Shown: in pieces, positions 55,881 through 64,000 of the stretch
Layout of the letters: each line of letters begins with the position of its first letter
Numbering within the stretch: position 1 is the first letter of the stretch
Assembly: GCF_018294505.1 (NCBI RefSeq)
Contig: NC_057807.1
Span: 170,900,883 to 170,964,882 of the forward strand
Origin: Triticum aestivum
Taxonomy: Eukaryota; Streptophyta; Magnoliopsida; Poales; Poaceae
Length of the DNA: 64,000 nucleotides
Direction: 5' to 3'
Made by a program: the position numbers and the translations under genes
Notes under the pieces: model-generated
Database searches by the model: none
Told to the model about the DNA's origin: nothing
What the model saw: only the letters and a program-made list of their open reading frames with translations

Positions 55881-56786
55881 ATCCCTGACTTAGGAGCCCC
55901 TTGCTTGATTGATTGCTGGCGTTGTTGAGTCTAGAACAAAAAAAATGTTTTGAGTCTTAGGATTATATATATCGGAGAGTAGGATTCTTTTTACTCCTCA
56001 GTCCCTTCGTCGCTCTGGTGAGGTCTCCTGACGTAGAAGTTTTGACTCCTCTCCTCGAATTTCACTAATTTTTTTTAGGATCACGCAGGTATCTTGGAAT
56101 CGTTCCGATGGTTTTGTGACGAGAACATTGTTCTTGGTGCCTCCTGACATTTAGGGGTTGTGGCAGTGTCCCGGGGAGTTGAGCTCCGAGGTGTTGTCGT
56201 CACAATTTTATCGTTGTAGTTCTGGAATACCTGAGTTTTGCCGACATCAAAAATCTCTTTTATGCAGTTGTTGGTGAGATAACCTCGACATCACCCAGTA
56301 CTGGGGAGTTCGGGAGTATTGCCATGACTCGTATAACGGATGCTTTTCGAAGGTTGAGGTACACGATTTCCGAAGGTTTCTTGGTTATGTGTTGACGGAT
56401 GGATACAGCTGGATGTACGGATTGTTAGTTTGGGTGAGATATATTGCTTCCCCTGTATCCCCAACACCTGATTGCATAACCACAAAGTTTCGGGAATTTA
56501 TAGGTGGGATTCAAGTAGCTCTAGCATTTCTTCCCGCAAATATTTGGTTTGTGAATGGGTAATCCATACCACTTATTTGTTCCATTCATACCTTGCCTTT
56601 GATTTTCTTTCATCAATATCATATTAAGTGGCTTCTCACCTTAATGGACGTGATGTTTACTTTGGAATTCATTCGTTCATCCTTGTTCGAATGTTTATTG
56701 TGAAGACTATATGTTGCAATTTCTATTCGTTGATTGTACTTGTCTATCCGTCTATCAAGATGTTAACGGATGTCACCCTCTTCAGG
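55881..56786 (+). other. Chromovirus leader between primer site and gag
   Basis: About 900 bp of untranslated leader. The frame upstream of the gag ATG is open from 56628, but the residues there are hydrophobic and unlike gag, so the start is placed at 56787. Confidence 0.6.
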
Positions 56787-57898
56787 ATGGCTCTGCCAAC
56801 GCGTCAGAATCCGGAACGCAATGATGGGAGTCAGGCAAACCCTCCACCTCCACCTCCGCCTCCGGAGGCATGGCAAACTTTGATGGCAACCACAAACGCC
56901 AACGCTCAGTTGTTGATTCAGCTGATGCAAGAGCGCAGCCAAGGCCAAGGCAACCAAGGGAATCAAGGTCAAGGGCAGTTCAACCATCAGCCTCAGTTTC
57001 CTACCCTCAACCAGTTCCTTGCAAATCAGCCGAAGTCTTTCAGCTACTATGCCGAGGCCACAGACGCCGATGATTGGCTCGTGGATATCAACAAGCATTT
57101 TGAATGTAGCAATGTCAGGCCTGAGGACTACGTTAAGTTCTCTTCTTTTCAGCTCAAGGACCAAGCAGCTGATTGGTTCCAGCAATACAAGGATTCCAGA
57201 GGAGGTCGAGTGATTACTTGGACTAATTTCTGTCGGGACTTTAAAGCTCACCACATTCCTACCAGTGTTGTTGAGAGCAAGCGTGAGGAGTTCTGCAATC
57301 TCAAGAAAGGCAACATGTCAGTGTACGAATACAACAAGCAGTTTCAGAATTTGCTCACTTTGCTAAACAAGATGTTCCTGATGAAAAGAGTATGATCTAT
57401 CAATTCAGAGGTGGCCTTAGAGAGCATCTACAGTTAGCTCTCGTTCTTGTTGAGCCTACTCAGTTTGATCAATTCTACAATATGGCCCTCAAGCAAGAAG
57501 GTGCTCAGCTCAAGTGTGAGGCTTCTAAGAAGAGAATCAGGGATGCAGTTCAGTCTTCTTCTTCCTCACAAGTGGCAGCTAAGCAGCAGAAGTTCTACCT
57601 TCCTCCTCCATTTCGTCAGCCTTACCAGCAGAAGAACTCAGGTGGTCGTGGATCTTCCCACCCACCCAACCCAGGCTATCAGAACAAGTCAAATTCTCAA
57701 GCTCCAAGGTCAAATGCTCCTTATCACCGTCCGCTCTCAGAGGTGACTTGCAACAAGTGCCAGCAGAAAGGTCACTATGCGAACAAGTGCTTCAACCAAA
57801 GGCCCCTTCCGCCTCCTCCTCCTGTGAGATCTTCAAGCAATGCGGTGGTCAAGCATAATCACAAGTCTGCAAAGGTGAACATGATGAATGCAGCTTAG
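56787..57898 (+). pseudogene. Chromovirus gag (one frameshift)
   Basis: Starts MALPTRQNPERNDGSQ, then proline-rich (NPPPPPPPPEAWQ). The retrotransposon gag domain follows, with FLANQPKSFSYYAEATDADD (about 57015), DYVKFSSFQLKDQAADWF (57125) and the YEYNKQFQNLL segment (57325). A one-base loss near 57353 shifts the frame; the text continues AKQDVPDEKSMIYQFRGGL in phase 2. A CCHC zinc knuckle, CNKCQQKGHYANKC (57749-57790), ends the nucleocapsid part. The stop at 57896 (TAG) follows NMMNAA. Gag forms the virus-like particle. Without the shift it would be about 370 residues, normal for the family. Confidence 0.92.
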
Positions 57899-58603
57899 GC
57901 AGAGGATTCTTCAGATGTGATCATGGGTAACCTTCCAGTTAACTCTATTCCTGCAAAAGTCTTATTCGATACTGGTGCATCGCATTCTTTCATGTCATAC
58001 CCATTTGCATTAGAGCACAATGTGGAGACAGAGGTCTTGTCCAAAGTTATGCAAGTTGTTTCTCCGGGAAAACTTATGACTTCTAGTTTGGTTGCTCCTG
58101 ATGTTTCCATCCAATTGGGCAACTATAAATTTCTGGCTAAACCAATTGTTCTTGGTGACTCGGATATTGAACTAATTCTTGGGATGGACTGGCTTTCTCA
58201 GCACAAAGCTCAACTTGATTGTGCTGCCAGGGAAATTCAATTGACACACTCTTCTGAGGATGTTATCATCTATGCCGCTCGTGATGAAACCATTCGGTTA
58301 TTTTCTCTCAATGAGAGGTGCGAGTTGGATGCTATTTCTCAGATTCCGGTCGTTTGTGAGTACCAAGATGTCTTTCCAGAAGAGCTTCCGGGTATGCCTC
58401 TGCGTCGGCCAGTCGAATTCGTTATCGATCTTGAGCCTGGCACTGAACCCGTTTGCAAGCATCCATACAAGCTTGGACCTGAAGAACTAAAGGAATTGAA
58501 GAAACGGCTCGATGAACAAGAGCGTCTGGGTTTGATCAGACCGAGTTCATCTCCATGGGGTTGTGGAGTTCTTTTTGTCCAGAAGAAGGATGGCACAGAC
58601 TGA
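57899..58603 (+). pseudogene. Chromovirus protease and RT N-terminus
   Basis: Same frame as the gag end. The aspartic protease is seen as VLFDTGASHSF (57956-57990, D-T-G-A active site) and LILGMDWLSQHKA. The linker EYQDVFPEELPGMPLRRPVEF precedes RT, with EPVCKHPYKLGPEELKELKK and LGLIRPSSSPWG. It ends at TGA (58601-58603) after KKDGTD, where arginine is usual. The stop is the kind produced by CGA to TGA change. Confidence 0.92.
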
Positions 58604-59596
58604 CTATGCGTTGATTACCGTCAATTGAACAAGAAGACAATCAAGAACAAGTATCCACTTCCCAACATTAATGAGCTATTCGAGCAACTCAAAGGTGCTA
58701 AAGTATTCTCCAAGCTTGACCTTCGGATGGGTTATCATCAAATTCGCATTCGTGAACAAGATATTCCCAAGACAGCATTCAGAACAAGCTATGGTTCTTA
58801 TGAATATACTGTCATGTCTTTCGGCCTTGTCAATGCTCCTCCAACATTCTCTCGAATGATGAACTTCATCTTCAACCCCTACACCAATGAATTTGTCTTG
58901 GTGTATCTCGATGATATTTTGGTCTTCTCCAAGAATAAGTCGGATCATGCCAAACATTTGCGATTGGTGCTCGACAAGCTCAGAGAGCATCAATTCTATA
59001 CGAAGTTTTCCAAATGTGAGTTCTGGCTTGATGAAGTTCTTTATCTTGGTCATATCATCTCCGCCAAGGGCATTGCTGTTAATCCCGAGAAGGTGTCTGC
59101 AATTGTGAATTGGGAACCTCCTCAGAATGTCAAGCAGCTCCGCAGTTTTCTTGGTCTTGCAAGCTATTGCCGAAGATTCGTTGAGAACTTCTCTAAGATT
59201 GCAAAGCCTCTTTCCAACCTCCTCCAGAAGCATGTCAAGTATGTTTGGTTGCCTGAGTGTGACGTTGCTTTCAACACCCTCAAAGAGAAGCTAGTCACAG
59301 CTCCTGTCTTGACTCCTCCTGATGAATCCAAGCCATTCGAAGTTTTCTGTGATGCTTCTCTTCAAGGTCTCGGTGCTGTGTTAATGCAAGAGAAGAAAGT
59401 TGTGGCCTATACCTCTCGTCAGTTGAAGCCCAACGAAAAGAACTATCCCACTCACAATCTCGAGTTGGCGGCAGTTGTCCATGCATTGATAACATGGAGA
59501 CATCTCTTGTTGGGAAGGAAAGTGGACATTTTCACCGATCACAAGAGTCTCAAGTATATCTTCACTCAACCAAACCTCAACCTCAAACAAACTTGA
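58604..59596 (+). pseudogene. Chromovirus reverse transcriptase and RNase H
   Basis: Same frame after the TGA. RT palm: [19 protein letters not shown] (58611), [15 protein letters not shown] (58709), [14 protein letters not shown] (58810) and the active site [13 protein letters not shown] (58898). Thumb with [22 protein letters not shown] (59149). RNase [18 protein letters not shown] (59339), [24 protein letters not shown] (59409) and [11 protein letters not shown] (59532). Ends at TGA (59594-59596), again where arginine is expected. RT and RNase H catalytic residues all look intact. Confidence 0.94.
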
Positions 59597-60541
59597 TGGG
59601 TCGAAATGATTCAAGAGTACAATCCATGTATTGAATATACTCCAGGCATGGCGAATGTGATTGTAGATGCTTTGAGAAGAAAGGCTTATTGCAACAGCTT
59701 AATTCTCAAGCCATTCCAACCGGATCTTTGTGAAGCTTTCCGCAAACTGAATCTTCAAGTTGTTCCTCAAGGCTTTCTTGCCAAACTCATAGTCTCTCCT
59801 ACTTTGGAAGATCAAATTCGTGAGGCACAACTCCTGGATACCATGGTGAAAAAGGTGAAACGTGGTATTGACAAGGGCATTCCCAAATACAAGTGCTTCC
59901 ACATTGATGACAAAGATACTCTTTTCTTTGAGGATCGTATTGCGGTTCCTAAAGGCGATCTGAGAAAAGTCATTTTGAACGAGGCACACAATTCTCTTCT
60001 ATCCATTCATCATGGAAGTACAAAGATGTACCATGACCTCAAGCAGTCGTATTGGTGGACTCGAATGAAGCGAGAAATTGCTCAATTCGTGAATGAATGT
60101 GATGTCTGCCGAAGGCTGAAAGCAGAACACCAACGACCAGCTGGTCTCCTCCAACCTCTTGCTATTCCAGAATGGAAGTTTGATCATATTGAGATGCTCT
60201 TCATGACTGGATTTCCAAAGTCCAAGCGTGGGAATGATGCTATCTTCGTTGTCATTGACAAGCTTACAAAAGTGGCTCATTTTCTTCCTATCAAAGAATC
60301 TATCACAGCAGCTCAGTTGGCAGAGCTATACACCTCCAGGATTGTCTCCTTGCACGGCATTCCACAATTGATCTCTTCAGACCGTGGAAGCATCTTCACT
60401 TCTAAGTTCTGGGACTCCTTTCAGAAGGCCATGGGCACCAACATTCGTTTGAGCACAACTTTCCATCCTCAAACAAGTGGCCAAGTCGAGCGAGTCAATC
60501 AAATCCTTGAAGACATGCTCAGGGCTTGTCCTTCGGTATGA
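59597..60541 (+). pseudogene. Chromovirus integrase, first part (catalytic Asp missing)
   Basis: Same frame. The H2C2 zinc finger is present (SIHHGSTKMYHDLKQSYWW and CDVCRR, 60003-60114). In the core, the first catalytic aspartate, usually in an E-M-D-F context, is replaced: the text is IEMLFMTGFP (60190-60220). The second aspartate (ISSDRGSIF, about 60380) and the glutamate (GQVERVNQ, about 60490) are present. The frame ends at 60541 after MLRACPSV because bases were lost near 60525. Because the DDE triad is incomplete, strand transfer would not be expected even without the stops. Confidence 0.9.
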
Positions 60542-61230
60542 AGTGGGAAGATTGTCTTCCTTATGCCGAGTTCTCCTACAACAACAGCTTCCAAGCAAGT
60601 TCGGGCAAGGCCCCATTCGAAATTCTCTATGGCAGAAAGTGTCGTACTCCTCTCAATTGGTCCGAGACAGGTGAACGCCAACTTTTTGGCAACGACTTGA
60701 TCACAGAAGCCGAAGAAATATGCAAAGTCATTCGTGGGAATCTCAAAGCCGCGCAATCGCGCCAGAAGATCTATTATGATGACAAGCACCGTGATGTGGC
60801 TTTTGAAATCGGAGACCATGTCTACCTCCACGTCTCTCCAATGAAAGCCAATCGTCGCTTCGGTATCAAAGGGAAGCTTGCCCCTAGATACGCGGGTCCT
60901 TTCAAGATCATTGGCAAAAGAGGTGATCTCGCCTGTCAACTTGAGCTTCCGTCCAATTTTGCAAACGTGCACGATGTGTTTCTCGTGTCACAACTTCGCA
61001 AGTGCTTCAAGACTCCTGAGCGCACTATCAACTTCGAAGAAATTGACCTCCAAGAAGATCTCTCTTATCATGAGCACCCCGTTGCTATTCTTGAAGAAAC
61101 CGACCGCAAGACTTGCAACAAGTCAATCAAATTCCTGAAAGTGAAGTGGTCACACCATTCCGACCGAGAAGCCACCTGGGAGCACGAGGATCACCTCCGT
61201 TACGAATATCCGGAGTTCTTTCAGTCCTAG
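60526..61230 (+). pseudogene. Chromovirus integrase C-terminus and chromodomain
   Basis: A different phase from the upstream frame. It begins SFGMKWEDCLPYAEFSYNNS, continues with LYGRKCRTPLNWSETGERQLFG (the end of the integrase core) and the GPFKIIGKRGD part of the GPY/F module (60895). The chromodomain follows: EHPVAILEETDRKTCNKSIKF, then LKVKWSHHSDREATWEHEDHL (61070-61200), with the W-E-x-E-x-x-L pattern. Chromodomains direct chromovirus integration to marked chromatin. Stop TAG at 61228-61230. Confidence 0.92.
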
Positions 61231-61263
61231 ATCTCGGGACAAGATCCTCTTGTAGTGGAGTGT
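61231..61263 (+). other. Chromovirus 3' tail and polypurine tract
   Basis: Short region between the pol stop and the 3' LTR. The purine-rich GTAGTGGAGTGT directly precedes TGTAACATCC and would serve as second-strand primer. It is less purine-rich than usual. Confidence 0.55.
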
Positions 61264-62119
61264 TGTAACATCCCCAGATGTAAACTTCATATTGACATTG
61301 TATCCAACCTTGTTCTTCATGCGAATTCCTTTTGGATCATCCTTTTGGCCTCTTTTGTTTTGTTTGTGGTTTTTTTTTAACTTTTGCATTTCTTGTTCAT
61401 TACTTGTCATCTTCATTTTGCAGCTTGATCTTCATGTTCCATCATGGCCAATCTTAGTGTACATTTTATGCTTTTTGTCATGTTGCCATTTCATCATCCT
61501 CTTCGTGTGCATGGTGTTCGATCCATACATGGACACGCTCCATGCATCACCATCTCTCTTCTCTTTTCTTGTCTTGTTGCAGTGCCATCTTGCCCTGCCT
61601 TCATAAATGTTCATATTCTCCCTAATAAATCTTTTTACATGCCTATCTCTTGCAATTTTGAACGCCTTTGAGTATGTTTTTGGTTAGGTTAAAGTTGAGC
61701 TCAAGTTTGCATTGATTTAATTTTTCTACCTCTAAAAATGCCCAAACCAATTTAATCAAATAGTCCATAATTCCAGGACCCCAGATATATTTTTTTATAT
61801 ATCCCCAACACCTCTCTTAGCTCTCTGCGCTTTTCTTGTTTATTTTTCCGTTTGTAGAAAAGAAAAGAAAGCAGTAGTGGACAGCCCAGCAGCTTCTCAA
61901 CCCGGCTGGTCCTCCTCACTCCAGGCCGGCCCAGCTACCCAGCGAGCCATAAGTGCTCGCTCGCTCCCCCTCCTTTCCATGCTGGAGCCGCGCCGGCCCC
62001 ACCTGCAGTGACCCGAACCCTGTTCCTCTTCCTCCTCTCTCGCTCATTCCTCTCACAGTAAAAGCAGAGGACAGGGGCACACATGGCCACCATGGCTACC
62101 ACGTCCCTCGCTTCCCCCC

Positions 62120-62125
62120 TATAAA
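62120..62125 (+). promoter_or_regulatory. TATA box, chromovirus 3' LTR
   Basis: CCCCCTATAAAGGGCC, same as in the 5' LTR. Confidence 0.75.
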
Positions 62126-63024
62126 GGGCCAATCCCAGGGCTAGCCTAGGGTTCCTCCTCCTCCTTTCTTTCCCCTCCGCGCGCGCCGCCATGGGTAAGA
62201 GGCATCCACGCCCTGCTTCCCCGCTCTGTTTCCTCCCTACAGCCACCATGACCGGCCCGAGCAAGAGCTCCTCGCCGGCGTAGGTGCATCGCCGGCGTCC
62301 CCTCCATCGACCCCGAGCACCGCAGCGCCTCCCTGAGTCCATTCTGACACTGATCCGAGCCCGAGGACGCCTTCCCCAACGTCCTCTTCGTCCTCTACGT
62401 CATCTCCTTGGATAGCAAGTCCACCAGAAATCATCGCTCCCCGCTGTCGATCTGCTGCGCCACCGGCCTCACCTCCTTGACATAGGTATACTAGGTATAC
62501 CCATCCTTCCCCTGCTCTTTTCGTTTTGCCGATCGGTCTCCGTAGGAGCGGCCAAGATCTCACCATCGTCGTGTTTCCGGCGCACCGAGGCGAGTTCTGA
62601 AGTTTTCTTTAGTTTGGTAGTTCAGAGACATCTCGCGTGCACCTCCTGCTCTGGATCCTCCTACACGAGCTCCTCCACCCCTTGCTGCACCCATGTGCGC
62701 ACTCTCTCATAGCCTGCCCGCGCCGCGCCCTGCTGCTTCTCCCTGCCCGCCGTGCTCGCTGTAGCCCGAGTCGAGCAGATGCTCGAGCTCGGGTACCCCA
62801 CACGCCAACTCCCGCAGTTGCTCCACATGCACGCATGTTCCCTTCCAGCACCGCATGCGCGTACCACTCTGGCCTATCCCGCACCCCGCCGGTGTCCCTT
62901 GGCTCCGGTGGTCGTCGTCGTTGCTCGTCGGCACCGTCGGCGTCTTCTCTGTTGTAGATGAGAAGGGGCCCGTATCAGCCTCAAGTTGCTTCATCAGGAC
63001 CCGAGCCCCTACCAAACCAGCAGA

Positions 63025-63096
63025 CCTGTCCTAGCCCAACTGGTAGCACACCCATGCTTGTAACCAGGAGACCTGGGTTCGAATCCCAGGCTCTCC
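63025..63096 (+). ncRNA. tRNA-like sequence in 3' LTR with intact pol III boxes
   Basis: A box TAGCCCAACTGG (63032-63043) and B box GGTTCGAATCC (63076-63086) both match plant pol III consensus, 32 bp apart as in tRNA genes. The T arm CTGGG-TTCGAAT-CCCAG pairs perfectly, and the anticodon-loop-like CTTGTAA would read TGT (Thr). The D stem is weak and no acceptor stem pairs (CCTGTCC against GCTCTCC), so it is not a functional tRNA gene. It is a tRNA-like or SINE-derived segment fixed in the LTR, downstream of the TATA box and therefore inside the transcribed leader. Confidence 0.55.
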
Positions 63097-64000
63097 ACAT
63101 TTTTTCTGTTGATTTTATTTTTCATTGTAAAACTGACGCCTTGGCCCCGCCGGTCATACACACACCCAGCCACGTGACCCACGGCCCTACCAGTCAGTCT
63201 AACAGCTGGGAACAGCCTGGGTGCATCTAGCTTTCCCTCACGTTTTTCTGTTTTATTCCAAATTCGGAACATGCCAGTTTTGGCATATCCTGAGGTTTCC
63301 ATTATAGGCGGTATTGGTTTTTGCATAAATGTGGGGATTTTTCTCTCCAACCTAGACATATTATATATGTTTTTGGGGTAGAAAAATCCCACCAATCCAG
63401 TGGTGACATTAGTTTCTGCATTTGAGCAAGTTCATAAACATGTCATTTTACTTCATGATGTTGTCTTGTCATTTTTGCTACATTTATTGTGTGCATCTTA
63501 TGCGCATAAGCTCTACATGTGTTTTGTTCTATGCCATGCCATCTTTACAGAGGTGCTTGCCATGTATTTTTGTGAGTTATGTGGTGACTAGAACAAGAAT
63601 GCAAACTATGCTTCGTGATGTTGCTGATTTTAGTCCCTGTTCTGCTGTTATTTTTATGCCATGTAAACTTGATGCTACAGAAAGACCCATGCTTATTTTG
63701 AGATACTTCAATAAGGATGTTTTGAACATATGGTTATGCTCTATCCATTCATGCCCCTGGTTGCAATTATGGAGTAGTCTAGCATGTCATTTTCTTGCTC
63801 TACTTTTGCTATAAAATGTTTCCTGGCAGATTGTTTACATGATATTCAATTTTGCCAAGGTTGTTGTAGTTGATCCTTGCATGCTATGATCTTGATCTTG
63901 CCATGTTTAGTTTCAGAAACATGTATTCTTGCTGGTGCTATGCTTATCTTGTCATGCAATGACTTGTGGTGAGTGAATCGAGCTCGCAAAGATGCCTTCA

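Larger units (their letters stand above)
50679..64000 (+). mobile_element. Chromovirus (Ty3/gypsy) with 5.2-kb LTRs, runs off the window
   Basis: 5' LTR 50679-55863, primer-binding site, gag-pol 56787-61230 with a C-terminal chromodomain, then the 3' LTR from 61264, of which 2737 bp are inside the window. Order protease, RT, RNase H, integrase, chromodomain defines a chromovirus; the clade (Tekay/Del-like) is a guess. One continuous frame from the gag middle to integrase is broken by three stops, and two frameshifts separate the ends. The first integrase aspartate is missing. The copy is therefore not autonomous. The right flank and the second target duplication lie beyond the window. Confidence 0.95.
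61264..64000 (+). repeat. Chromovirus 3' LTR, cut by window end
   Basis: Starts TGTAACATCCCC and matches 50679-53458 to the last base of the window. Differences include several small deletions (for example near 61310-61500) and scattered substitutions. Confidence 0.95.

Noticed and set aside
1..64000. CRISPR arrays, bacterial-type operons or host gene models with conserved exons
   Set aside because: No spaced identical repeats, no bacterial gene signatures and no conserved plant gene were seen. All protein homology found is transposon- or mitochondrion-derived.

Overview
The window is repeat-rich nuclear DNA of a large grass genome, most likely Triticeae (wheat, Aegilops or barley). The evidence is nested Ty3/gypsy LTR retrotransposons with long LTRs, a CACTA (En/Spm) transposon with TNP2-type transposase, Stowaway-type MITEs and a fragment of the plant mitochondrial nad5 gene. 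I find no intact host gene. Most open frames are retroelement debris or chance frames in GC-rich LTR segments.

Layout. 1-5122 looks like nuclear-inserted mitochondrial DNA, proven by sequence only at its right end (nad5 N-terminal exon, 4993-5122). A 1010-bp solo LTR (1797-2806, TSD TAAAC) interrupts it. 5507-8079 is a cluster of small DNA elements: a 40-bp Stowaway relic, a Stowaway with an insertion, a foldback element, two adjacent CAGTGGCGG elements and a further MITE. 8080-10368 is low-information decayed repeat. 10369-23442 is a decayed CACTA element: transposase pseudogene, antisense second ORF remnant, long subterminal repeat arrays and one intact right terminus. A 4.1-kb solo LTR (16016-20104, TSD CAACT) lies inside it.

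23443-49665 is a nest whose steps are fixed by target-site duplications. The LTR of a plus-strand element (C; 23754-24189 plus 47425-47907) is split by element B (24190-47419, TSD CATGT), a minus-strand Ty3/gypsy element with two RNase H-like regions (Tat/Retand-like). The gag of B is split by element A (31708-46321, TSD CCGTC), whose decayed interior is split by a solo LTR of A's own family in opposite orientation (36529-40654, TSD TGGTT). Both B and C carry a gene-like unit with its own TATA box on the strand opposite to the element, just before the 3' LTR.

49666-50678 is a fragment of another gypsy element, interrupted by a chromovirus (50679 to beyond the window end) with 5.2-kb LTRs and a gag-pol reading frame broken by three stops and two frameshifts. 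Its LTR carries a tRNA-like sequence with pol III A- and B-box matches.

No element in the window looks autonomous. The most interesting items are the antisense accessory units of B and C, the tRNA-like sequence in the chromovirus LTR, and the fully readable insertion order.
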